From Nannochloropsis salina CCMP1776 (lineage: Eukaryota; Sar; Eustigmatophyceae; Eustigmatales; Monodopsidaceae), in assembly GCA_004565275.1 (NCBI GenBank), contig SDOX01000001.1, forward strand, positions 682,001 through 746,000: DNA of 64,000 bases, written 5' to 3'. The notes beneath the pieces were generated by a model, which saw only the letters and a list, made by a program, of their open reading frames with translations, was not told the DNA's origin and did no database searches. Shown piece after piece: positions 52,401-62,648 of the stretch; within the stretch, counting starts at the first letter, position 1, and each line of letters begins with the position of its first letter. The translations under genes were made by a program, and so were the position numbers.

Positions 52401-54645
52401 TCAATCCAAGGTGAAGAAGGCGTCCATCCCATCCAGTCTTTTCATTCCTGTTCCCGGACTACTGTTGAATCCAAAGTAATTGACCGCTACCATGGGCAGC
52501 AGCGCATAAGGATGCCGCCGAACAATCGCCGTCACCACCCCTACGTCCACGACGGCCTGCGCCCAGGTCCAAGCGGCGAAAGACTCGCTCTCCTCCACGT
52601 ACGTGTTTTGCTTGAGCCAATTCCGCAAGCCATAAGTCCCGTACCCGGCATTAAGCATGACTGCGCCGATACCATTGACCGAGTAGGCAATCACAGGAGG
52701 GACGAGAGGGAAAGAGGCGGCGGAGCGCATGACCCCGTACAGCCCTCCCACGACCAGGCAGGCCATGGAAGAGGTGTAGCACCGCATGGCGTAGACGGAG
52801 CGCAAGCGTGCAAAGGGTCGACCCAAGGTGCCCTCTTCGCGGCCCGCCACCGATTCCACCGCGTCTGCGATCGCGCAGTCAGTCAGATGGGAGGGTAGGA
52901 GGAGGGAAGAGCTGGAAAGGAAGGAGGGCGTGTCTTGGCCCAGGCAGCGGTCCACTGCCGAAGCCTCTCGCCTCGTCGTCCACGGCGTCGCGCACTTCTT
53001 AACGGCGCTTTCCTCCGCGCTTCCATCGCTCAGAACTCCCCTCTCCACCCCTACCGACGGTAGACTACGCCTCTCCTTCACCTCCTGCTCTTTGACGGTC
53101 CAGTAGCGATCCAGGACGTTGTGAACCGCCTCCACCGCGTGCACGAAGGCCGATGCGTTCCTCCCCTCCGCCTGGGCCAAGGGCACCAAGCCTGCCAGCA
53201 CGTCCCGCTCCAGCAGCAAGGTCTCGCATGCCTTGGCGTCCTTTGAGATGCTCCCGAGGAAACGTGCCACCTCCGCCTCCACCTCTCGCATGCGCCGCCG
53301 CACTTGGTCGTCCACGCGCCCGGGAAAAAATTTGGCGTAAATGGACATGCGATGATCCTCGAACAGACCCGCCGCGTTGCCCACGTGCTCGTCGCAGAGG
53401 TCGAGCAGCCGCAGCATGAGGCTGGCCTTGTGGACCAGGGAAGGGGTGATCAAGGGCAGTACGTCGTCGGGCCGGGCCCCTAGGACGGGGTCGTGTCCTC
53501 CCGACACTCCGAGTAAGACGACAGCCTCCTGTCGTGGACGCATGGGATGGAGAATGAAGGTGACTTTACACAAATGTTTGGCAAAAGAAATTCTAAAGAA
53601 TAAAAGTTTAGAGTGCTGCAAAGCATTGGCAGCAGTTCTGTATCTGTGTCCTGACATGAGTGCAGGCGCCTAGTAAGAACACAGCTCCCCGCTCGATCCG
53701 CTGCAACTCCATCTGCCGCCAATGACCGACCCTCCTTCTTTTGTTCCCCTTCCTTACCTTGTTGACAACGCCCTCCACCAGGTTGTTCAGGGTCTCCAAG
53801 AGGGTGACAAACACCTCGGCAGAGGCGTTCCCTGCGGAGTGCCCAAAGCCCTGAAAGCGGCCGCCCTCCACCAACATCTCCTCCTCCAGCATGTCGACCA
53901 GTCCTTGTACAATGACAGGCCGGGCAGCCACCATGCGAGCCACGTGCGCGTTCCTAACCAGTCGGTTCACCACGTAGGCAGCACACAGTCGGACGGTGGG
54001 GTCCTCGCTCTGCAGCCCCTCTTCCAGCTTGCTCAGAACGCCTAGGCGGACGAGCTTGGGTTTGATATCAAAAGACGGAAAGAGGGCGACGGTATTGTCC
54101 ACGCCGTGAAGCAGGCTGGACCAAACAAAGTAGACGAGACCCAGGGACGACTGGGTAGGGGCCAAGGCCATGAGGCCTCGCCAGTCCACCAAGGCTGCCA
54201 GAGGAGATAGATCCAAACGCGGTCCGTCTGTGCTGATTTCCAGGTATTTGAACATGGAGAAAAGCCCCAATATTTGCGAGCGGGTTCCCCCGGCTTCTTC
54301 ATTGTACCCCGCAGCCGCCACCAAGTCCCCATTCGCGTGCTTTTGGTAGAAAAAAGAGGACCAGCACAGCGTGCCGAGGAGGAAGGGAGGAATCATGAGA
54401 TGGCCCACCGTGCGGATGCCGGAAGATTCGTAGGTGCCATGTGGACGGATGTGGGAAGGAAAACGGTTATGCCGTCGAGCTGCTTGAGGAAGCAAGGTAG
54501 AGGGTGGGGGGCAGCCCGGGGCGTCGAAGTGGTAGGACCTCTTTCTTCCTGCCCGGCTGGCTCTTGGGACGACGCGGGCGACGAGATCGGGGAGCGCACG
54601 ACATGTGGATTGTCGAGAGTATCTTGCCAGACCGTAGCGCAGCAT
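52401..54645 (-). CDS. Armadillo-like membrane protein with mitochondrial-type presequence
   Basis: Two exons, 54645-53758 and 53528-52401, joined in phase 0 over a 229-bp intron (GTAAGG...CAG), give 671 residues. The start MLRYGLARYSRQSTCRALPD, rich in Arg and Ser with no acidic residue before position 20, looks like a mitochondrial presequence. A hydrophobic segment occurs near GHLMIPPFLLGTLCWSSFFY. Residues about 170-330 resemble armadillo/HEAT helices (LVRLGVLSKLEEGLQ, PTVRLCAAYVVNRLVRN, VFVTLLETLNNLVEG). The C-terminal part has two or three hydrophobic helices (MACLVVGGLYGVM, LVPPVIAYSVNGIG, AVVDVGVVTAIV). I do not recognise the full architecture. A role as a membrane-bound scaffold is only inference. 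The longer frame upstream begins at TTG, so the ATG at 54645 is chosen. Confidence 0.65.
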
Positions 54646-55284
54646 TTCGGGGACTTTTTTTCCCTTTGTCAAGGACGAAGGAGGGAAAACCCCTAACGCA
54701 CCCGCGAAGGAGACGGGACTAAAAAATGCGTCGAAGGTGGGAAGGCCGTGGTAGCCAAGGGCCAAGAAAACTCAATAGCTGTGGCGCTGTTAATTTTCTT
54801 GCTCTGCTATGATCCTCCTCCTCCTCCTATTTTTAAAAAATGTATGGTTGTCGTGTGAGGATGCCCGCGGACTGGTGAAAATGGGCTGACCGAGCTTTTG
54901 CCTGAAGCGCGGGGAGGAAAGGTTTGTGCGTATTCCTAGTTTAGCTGACAGGAGAGGCGGTCAGAAATTTCATATCCGATTACGCCGCCCCGAACTGCCT
55001 TTTTCCATGCCTCGAGCCGTGAGAGGTGTGTCATAGGAGCTCTGAGGGTTTTTTCTCCCAGGTATACGCTAGGGGCCACGCCAGCGCCGTGTGATCGATC
55101 TGATAGTGCCCGGCGTTTTGATCAGCGACGTGGTAGGGCTGGAAGCATGGGCCGAGATAGTGTCCCAGGGTATATGGGCCGCTTCCTCTAATACGTCTGG
55201 CGCGTACTACCTCTTTCTACAGAAGCACACATACCCCGTGATGCCGTCCATGAGCATTGGAGAAGAAAGATTTGCGATTCTCAT
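54646..55284. other. Divergent upstream region
   Basis: About 640 bp between the armadillo-like start and the TLDc start. A 75-codon frame at 55091-55318 ends in a CTTTCTACAG acceptor-like site and may be a 5' UTR exon of the TLDc gene. Nothing else is seen. Confidence 0.4.
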
Positions 55285-57052
55285 ATGGACAGCCTACACA
55301 ATGTTGGGGGGGCAATGAACTTTCGACCCGAGCAACACCAGACGGACGAGCACGCGGATGGACAGATGCGCATCCCGCCACTACCCTCGTGCGCCGACGC
55401 CAGTCCCGCAAGACACCTGTCTTTTTCCTCTGTTTCACCTCGTACGACTACAACTTTATCGATATCATCTCCCGCTTTGTTTGCACCTGGCCACCAAAGC
55501 GAGATTCTTAACAAAAAAGATGTAGAAGAGGTAGGTTCGGGGATCGGAAGAAGGGCGGCTCCAAAGACAACGTAAACCTGCAAGCAACATATTGACGTGC
55601 TTGTTGAAACAACCTTATTTAATGTAAGTATCCCAAACATACACTTTTGAAACCTGTAATGCACACAGCTGGACTCTCTATTGCCGACCATGTACCAAGG
55701 CTACTCTTGGAATCTACGGTTTTCGTAAGTAACTCGGGGGGCAGATGCAAGGTTCAGCAGAGCGTGTGAGTGTTCTTCTACCCTCCTCAGACAAAGATTA
55801 TGTGGTTGTCTCGTTTGTATACACTCGCTACGGGTCAAAGCTTGACTTTTAACCCTATCCCTCCACACTGCTTGTCGATCCTCTCTCACTTCTTTCTCCA
55901 TTTTGTTGCCTTAGTCTCGACAAGGACGGTTCCAGCTTTCAGACCTTCTACCGACAAGTCAAGTCCGTGAGCCCCACGATCCTTGTCATACGATCCAAGG
56001 AGAACGAGGTGTGTAACGTGGGGCTGAAGTGAACTGCGTGTATGGAGTAAAAAGGGCTAGCAGCCACGTCATCCCAGATGTTTGTTTGTGGGTCTCTGAG
56101 CGTCCGCTGGGTCTAGACGGAATCACAGGGTGTGGTCTTTGCCCATGTATGTCTTTTGCTCTTAAATCTCTTCTTCCGCCAGGTGTTTGGGGGTTTCACG
56201 ACGACGCCCTGGGCCGTCCACACCACTGCCGCAGGGCCGCTCTACTACGGCACAGGCGAGAGTTTTCTGTACAAGGTACGGCCATCTCATCGAAGCCAAG
56301 GAAGCAGTCTCAGTATATCCGAGAACGGGATTTTCAACGCAGAGGATGAGGAAGAGGACCTGAAAAGACCGGGGGAGAATGAAAAGTCGAGCACACGGAG
56401 GAAAATGATTCAGTTTTTCCCATGGACACGGGAAAATACGTACTACATGCTGAGCACGGAAAACAGCTTAGGAATGGGTGGAGGAGGGTGAGTAAGCTTT
56501 CGAGCGGCTTGTGTTGTAGTCATAGCTTGATTGTGAACCAGTAATAGCAATCTCTCTCATTTGAGTTTTTTCTGAATGCTCCCATCTAATTTCTCTGAAA
56601 TCCTGGCATTTTTCCCTCGTTTGACTTCATTCATCATCGCACCTGACTCTGAAGTCCTTCCCTCCCTCTCACACGCCTTGCACCCTAGTGGAGAATTCGG
56701 CCTCTTCATAGGGGATAACTTTCTATTTGGGAGCAGCGGGGAAAGCGAAACATTTTACAACGCCCCCCTCGCCCGCCACAAGACATTTGAAATCCTTTCT
56801 TTTGAATGCTGGTCCCTGGAGCACCCCATGATCTGCCCCTCGACACTTCACCCGTCGTCCTCCTCTGCTTTAACTCACTCCTCTTCCACCTCCTTCTCAC
56901 TTTCCCCTCCCATCGCACGCCACGGAAACTCCCGCTCTCTCGGGTCGGACCAGGAGATCTTTTCGCTCGTCTCTCCCCATAAATCCGTCTACGAAATATT
57001 CGAGAGCGATAGCGGGGGCCGGGAGAGATATCAGCATGGGAAGGAATGCTAA
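55285..57052 (+). CDS. TLDc-domain protein (OXR1/TLDC family)
   Basis: Five exons: 55285-55530, 55669-55724, 55915-56008, 56183-56487 and 56689-57052. All junctions are GT-AG and phases agree (354 residues). The TLDc domain starts at about residue 70 with SEILNKKDVEELDSLLPTMY, then YSWNLRFSLDKDGSSFQTFY, PTILVIRSKENEVFGGFTTT and GTGESFLYK. It continues with ENTYYMLSTENSLGMGGGG, FGLFIGDNFLFG and HKTFEILSFECWSLE near 295. TLDc proteins such as OXR1 and NCOA7 protect against oxidative stress and can bind V-ATPase. Two low-complexity insertions interrupt the domain (after FLYKVRPSHRS, Glu-rich; and after SLEHPMICPS, Ser-rich). The first 60 residues are polar and Ser/Thr-rich. The start is the first ATG of the first exon; a further upstream exon is possible. 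Confidence 0.85.
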
Positions 57053-58030
57053 GGAGAGTCCAAAAGCCCGGACAATGATCAAGCAAAATGATAAAGTGGT
57101 GTACATAAGGATAGTTCCTGGACTTTTGACTTCACAGCAAACAAATAAAGCAGATTAAATGCACGACAAAGAATCACCGTGAACAACCATGCGTCCAAGA
57201 TGTTGAGTGTGCGTATGTACACATGCGGCAAAATGGGGCACAGGGGCCCCTATATAAGGCAATGTTTGAAAGACGCCAGTAATAACTTCGTTTCAAAAAC
57301 TCCGGTGTTAATGGATATTTACCGGTATAAAATGAATATATACCTGTGTGATGCGCCGCGCGGAGGCATCCTTTCATTTTATTTTCGAGCCGCGAGTGCG
57401 CTTGGACACGGCATGCCCATCGTCGATTCTACCACCATCACCTTCGACAATTTAAATGTTGATGAACTTCTGAAAACTCAGAGGTATCATCTGGACCCAT
57501 CAAATCACGCCTGGTGCACATCCTAATCGCATCGGCGTGGTGGGGCCGTGTGTGATGTCACGGCCTAGACGATGGGAGTGACGTCACTGCCGCTTGCTCT
57601 TCATGCTTTTTTATGTGAGTATGCCGCGTGAAAAAAAGACTACCCGTGCGTGTGGGCTCTTCGTCTTGTTGCTTTTGACACACAAAATTTTAAGTGTGTA
57701 GCTAACGAAAGTAGTGTCAAAAGAGGCGCATCACACTTTCCCGTCGCTGACTCGTCGCCTTACGCATGTTTTCGTAAGTGATGCACTTCTATCAGATTAT
57801 CCAAAACGTGCGACATGACTCAACGTATGACTCAGTCTTACTAAATTTATGCGTTGCCTTCGATATTTTCCGGATCGTCCACAGCTGTGTGTACGGCTTA
57901 CCCGCTTCCCGTGCACCTGCGCGCAGCCTCCTTTCTTGCCCCACCCGCTGATGGAAGTGCGATACAGTGCATGCCTCAGCATGACTGACTATTCCACCTC
58001 TTGTTTTGTAAACAGGAAGCAACCATCCCC
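57053..58030. other. Upstream region of PRXL2-like gene
   Basis: About 980 bp. A 115-codon frame at 57179-57526 has no family resemblance. Contains two TGACGTCA-type palindromes. TTGTAAACAG just before the next ATG suggests a 5' UTR intron. Confidence 0.45.
57552..57587. promoter_or_regulatory. Pair of TGACGTCA-type (bZIP/aureochrome-like) sites
   Basis: GTGATGTCAC at 57552-57561 (one mismatch from palindrome) and GTGACGTCAC at 57578-57587 (perfect), 26 bp apart, about 450 bp upstream of the PRXL2-like ATG. Aureochromes, the blue-light bZIP receptors of ochrophytes, recognise TGACGT. Binding here is inference. Confidence 0.35.
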
Positions 58031-58753
58031 ATGCCCGTTCGACTTTTCACGAAAACTCATTTGACCCAGTTTTTGGCCGTCGGTACCCTTCTGTCCGGCA
58101 CGACTTTGGTAGGAGTCAGAGCCTTTGCTTCGCCCGCCGGCCACCCGACAACCACCAGGATGAGCGCGAGCACCACGGGCAGACCGTCTACGTCAACATC
58201 CACGGCTTCCACGCTCTTTCCCATCCCTCTCCGAAAAGTAACTGGGGAAGCCGCGGCCTTGGGAGGGGCTATTCGGGCGGAAAACTTGATCAAACCGGAT
58301 GGCGCAGTTATTTTTGTGGTCCGCCGTCCTGGCTGCATTTTATGCCGGGAGGAAGCCATGGATTTGAGCACGCAACTTGCTCCTCGTCTGAAAAGCATCA
58401 AAAAACAGCCCAAACTCATGGCTGTGGTTGCGGAGACTACGAGCGTGGACGGCTTTCTAGAAGCTTTCAAGGGTTTCGACACTTACTTGGACGAGGAACG
58501 CAGCTTTCAGAAGTTCCTCGGCGACCGGTGGCTGGGCCTGAAAGGGATGTTCTACCCGTCCGTGTGGAAGAACGGCTCGCGCGCTCAGAAAAGATACCCG
58601 GGCCTGGAAGGTGATTTGAAGGGGGAGGGCCGGCGCTTGGGTGGCTTGGTGGTGGTGGACGGGCAAGGAGAGGTTGTGTACCAGTACAATGAAAAGGTGT
58701 TTGGGGACCACGCGCCTTTGGAAGAGGTGTATAGTGCCGCCTCTAAGTTGTAA
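58031..58753 (+). CDS. PRXL2/FAM213-like peroxiredoxin-fold protein, plastid-targeted
   Basis: From ATG 58031 (MPVRLFTKTH) the protein has 240 residues. A signal peptide with core FLAVGTLLSGTTLVGV ends in RAFASPA, the Phe-containing plastid motif of ochrophytes, followed by a Ser/Thr-rich transit-like stretch. The redox domain contains VRRPGCILCREEA, the CxxC signature of the PRXL2A/FAM213 group of AhpC/TSA-like thioredoxin-fold proteins. It continues with a VVAETTSVDGF strand and the RRLGGLVVVDGQGEVVYQYN hairpin typical of the family's C-terminal half. Such proteins act as thiol antioxidants or regulators. Stromal location is inference from the leader. Ten further in-frame codons upstream, starting MFCKQE, spoil the leader and probably are not translated. 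Confidence 0.82.
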   Translation: MPVRLFTKTHLTQFLAVGTLLSGTTLVGVRAFASPAGHPTTTRMSASTTGRPSTSTSTASTLFPIPLRKVTGEAAALGGAIRAENLIKPDGAVIFVVRRPGCILCREEAMDLSTQLAPRLKSIKKQPKLMAVVAETTSVDGFLEAFKGFDTYLDEERSFQKFLGDRWLGLKGMFYPSVWKNGSRAQKRYPGLEGDLKGEGRRLGGLVVVDGQGEVVYQYNEKVFGDHAPLEEVYSAASKL

Positions 58754-59283
58754 GAAATCTGAAATTGCGTTGAAGAGGTGCAGAGAAGAGGTGCTTAATG
58801 GATGCCGTGTATACAGTGGACCAGGAGAAAGGAATGGGGACCAGCAAGCTTGTTCGTGAGGAATGCGTCGGGGTAAGATAAATATAGAAATGCAAGGGAG
58901 AATGTCCACGTTCACTAAAAATGTTCGCAAACGCCATGCCCCGACAAGAGGCAGTTTGGGAGGAGGAAGAGAAATGTTCCTAGGCACGCAAAGAAGGCTT
59001 TCGTATATCTCGCAATCGACGGTGCGATGCTGTTACTTTGGGGGGCTTTGATCTCCCGTGCGTTCGCTGTGACTTTTGCATCGGATTGAATGGCGACTTG
59101 TGTTTGTTCGACCGTCTTCACTTTCTCGCACATGTCCAAATTTATATTTACTGGCCTGCCCGTAACGGGCGTCACGCCAAAGAGACCGCCCACCCCCGGG
59201 ATAACGCCCTCCTCCTTCGGCCCACAGTCCCCTCAAGGCGCCATCCATGCATTGATTGCCGGATCCTTACAGTTCAGTGCAGT
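58754..59283. other. Convergent 3' region
   Basis: About 530 bp between the PRXL2-like and SUN stops. No gene recognised; a plus-strand 334-codon frame starting at 59090 runs antisense to SUN and is judged a shadow. Confidence 0.5.
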
Positions 59284-62024
59284 TCACACGATCTCTTCCA
59301 GCGTCTTCCCTTCCGCCGCGGAGGTCGCCCCCTCCACCACTTCCTCCTCATGTCCCTCTGTCCTCATCCTCCCTCCATTCTCTGCATCCTCGATCCCTTC
59401 GACCATCGAAAGCACCTCCTGTGCGTCTTTCCGCTCTTCCTCCCTGGCAGCCATCACCTCACTCTCTTCCCCCTCCGCGCCCGCTGTCTCCCAAGCCGTC
59501 CCTCCCTCCCTGTCGTCCTCCCCCTCCACTGACCCGTCAGGGTCCCCTCCGTCCCTGCCACTCTCCCCCTGCCCGTCTCCCATCGCTGTTCCCTGCTTTT
59601 CCTCCACCACCGCTTGTTCCGCCTCCTTCTCCACGCTCTCGGTGTCCTCGCGCTCCTCCCCCCCCCCCTCTTCCCTGCCCATCACCACCGCCTCCCTCTC
59701 TCCCACCACCTCCCCGTGTACTCTGAAACGATACAAGCACGTGTACTCCGCAAAGCCCCAATTGCTAAGCACCTCCAATGTCACCGCTCGCACCCCTTCG
59801 CCCCCCCCCCCAGGTCCAAGGGGAATGTTTGCACCGGGCGGGGTCCCTGCGTCTCGTACGTCAGATACTCTTGACTGTGTAGGACCATGGGGCTTTCAGC
59901 AGCCTGGCCCACCTTCCGCCCGAGCACACGGAACCGTTGCGGGGCCGTTGAAGGCAGCTGGGAGATTTCGGGGGGAATGTGCTCGAGCGACACCGAAAAC
60001 GGCCGAACCGCCTGTAGAAGCTGCACCGTCACCTGCCCCTTACTCCCTGCCATGGGCCAACATTGCCCGGGTCGCTTGTGCCCAGCGCGGATGACCAGGT
60101 CGCGGGTGCCAATCTCCGCCTTGAAGCCCCAGGCGTGGAAGGTGTCTGTGCTCAGAAGCTGTCCGGGAGGGGTGTAGGTGGCCGAGGAGAGGGAGGGAAG
60201 GACCTTCCCGCCCGCGGAAGCCGCGGCGTAGTCAACCAATCCCACGGCGTCGGCTTCGTACAGACGGACGGTCCTCTCCACCAGGGAGGCGACAGATTCT
60301 GGCGCACAGACCTCTTCCCCTGCCTGGTCCTGCAGCGCCTGGCCCTCCGAGAGCGTTTCCCGGACCCATCGCTTGACATCCTCTGCGGTGACGCCCGCCA
60401 AGACAGCCGAACCGGCCGCCTCCTCTCCTCCACTCGCCTTCTCTGCCTCTATCGCCATGCCAGAACGAGCTTCCTGCACCATTTCAAAACTCCGTTGCAC
60501 GGCTGCCGCGAGCGTCGCCTGCCCGTTCCTCAGGGACTCGAGCTCTCCTTCCAAACGCTCCACCACTTCGGACTGCCCCTCGAAGCCTCCCTCCTTCACG
60601 TCCGCTTTCGCCGCCGCAATTGCTGCCGCTGCATCGGCAGCGGTGCTTTCAATGGTGTCCAGAATCTTTCGTGCCTCCTGCATCCTCGACTCCACTTCCG
60701 CTTTATGCGCGGTCAGGAGACGATTCGACTCCAGGGTGGCGGCTATGATGCCCTTCCACTCCGACAGCTGCGTACTCACGCTTAAAGAGGCGGTCTGGAC
60801 GGCCTCCACGGTCTCTTTTGGGAGGGAGTCCTCCGGGCTGCGGGCAAGGTCACTGACTGCCTGCAGGGACCTCTGCAAGCCCTCCATTTCCAGCTGGGAC
60901 TGTGACACCAAACGAGCCAGCTCTTCCCGCGCCTCCGTCACCTGACTGAGCAGAGATTTCACCTCATCCTCTGCCGCGACTTTATGCGGTCCCCAGGCCT
61001 CTTTTTCCGCCTGCAACTTCGTCTGCTCGTCTTTCATGTCTTGGACGCGTGACCCCAGGGAGGCGGTCGTCTCGCGCGCTTGGAGGAGGAGCTTTTCCGT
61101 CTCCTCGACTTGAAGTCCGCGTAGTGCCGAGGTCAAATCGTCCATCCCCCGGGCTGTCGAGTCCTCCAACGCACTCACGTCCAGGGACAAGGCCGCGACC
61201 TTCTGTTCCAGGACGGACGTCTCGTGCGCCTCGTGGCGCATGCGTGCCTCCAATGCCTCCGTCTTTTCTTGGACTGCCTCCAAATTGTGCACTACCTGCG
61301 CTTTAATAGCCTCATAGTCCGCCATCAGGCCCTCCAGTTCATGCACACGTTCATTATGCTGCTCGGCTTGTTGAGATTCAAGATTTGTTTTTAGCTCTTG
61401 AAGGTCTCGAAGCATCCTAAGTGTGTCTTCCTGACCCGAACCGGCAACACTTTCGGCTTCCCCTTTTACGTCAGAATACATGTCTTGGTCTTTCCTCAAA
61501 CTCTCCATTAGTTGTGTCAGATTTAAATAGCCCTCCTTCAGGTACTTCGTTGTTTCGTTGTACGTCTCCAAGCGCTCTTCGACAAAGCGTTCTACCATAC
61601 TTTGCACGGCAGGATCAGCCATCCAATCGAAAGGCAATTTTCCCACATCCAATCCTTTTCCCACCGAATATCCATTGCCATCAGAGAGCGCGAGCCCGCA
61701 TGTACTTAAAGAATTGGTTATGTCGCCATTTAATACCCCAGGAAACATGAGGTAGGCCAGCATGCTGAAAACTGCGAAAACAAATAATGTGCCCAAAACA
61801 TGACTGGCCTTGATTTTTTCACCCTCCATCTCCTCTAGTGCAAACAGCGGCGCATCACGACCCGCTTCGCTCCCAGATGTTTCATCACCTTGCTGCATCA
61901 AGCCCAAATCGTATGCACCCGAGTCTCGAGCCCTGAGACCAAGGCGACGAGGAGAGGGTGTCGGTGTGCTGTCAACGCTGCTCCTGACACTGGGGCTGTT
62001 GCGTCGTCTGGCCGACATTGTCAC
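59284..62024 (-). CDS. SUN-domain nuclear-envelope protein (frame change at a G run)
   Basis: The protein starts MTMSARRRNS. A nucleoplasmic basic N-terminus of about 75 residues is followed by one transmembrane segment (HVLGTLFVFAVFSMLAYLMF). Then come some 450 residues of coiled coil and the SUN domain: VDYAAASAGGKVLP, FHAWGFKAEIGTRDLVIRA and VSLEHIPPEIS, then SNWGFAEYTCLYRFRVHGEV. SUN proteins bind KASH partners to link the nucleus to the cytoskeleton. The first frame runs from 62024 to 59781. The conserved AVTLEVLSNWG block lies in another frame, and the switch falls at an 11-base C run (plus strand, 59801-59811). One more base there would keep the SUN fold in frame, ending at 59284 after an acidic tail. 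I read this as one gene with a probable run-length error. Confidence 0.85.
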
Positions 62025-62648
62025 CCTATGCTTGTGTCCCCAATCGTGTTTGAATGGATAGGTCAGAGTCAGTTATGACTGGAAATTCCTGCTTCTTTAG
62101 GCGAGTCTTGAAGCTCTCCCGACCAGAAAAATCAAAAGAAAGCGAGCCCGGATGACGATGGAGAGGGAGGCCATGTGATGGAATAGGTCCCTTCGGTTGG
62201 CGAGGGCTGATGACGGCCGAGACGGAGGCGATATGATGGAATACGACCTTTCCATTGAGCCATCGTGCCCACCACAATTCGTCGCGAGCATCGAAGGGAA
62301 CCAGGCACTCGAACGCGACCATCGAATACGCCGGCAGCATATACACAGGTCAGCGTGAAGGGAGGATAGAGTCAATGTGTGATTGTTTTGGCTATATGGC
62401 AGAACCTGGATGAACCTGAGGCTCGTCAGCCCTTGAACGTCACTGGAGACCTACGGGTAGAGAGTCAGACCCTTGTACCATTTCTGAATATAGCCGTTCC
62501 GACCAGTTTTCATTCAATACCAACCTTTATTTCCTTCGTTTGATTATATCAACGTACTTTATACGCCATGAGCAGGATACTAGTTTTTTGCAGGATTGTC
62601 GCTGCTAGGATCGGCTTTCTCTACACCTTTCTTCAAAGAAAGTTCACG
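62025..62648. promoter_or_regulatory. Shared upstream region of SUN and BuGZ genes
   Basis: About 620 bp between divergent start codons. It may include 5' UTR introns (CTTTCTTCAAAG acceptor-like just before the BuGZ ATG). No defined element recognised. Confidence 0.35.

Noticed and set aside
54646-54765. Upstream 40 codons of the armadillo-like gene
   Set aside because: They start at TTG, and the ATG at 54645 opens a much better targeting peptide.
59090-60094. 334-codon plus-strand frame across the SUN gene end
   Set aside because: Ser/Pro low complexity opposite acidic coding sequence; SUN conservation decides the strand.
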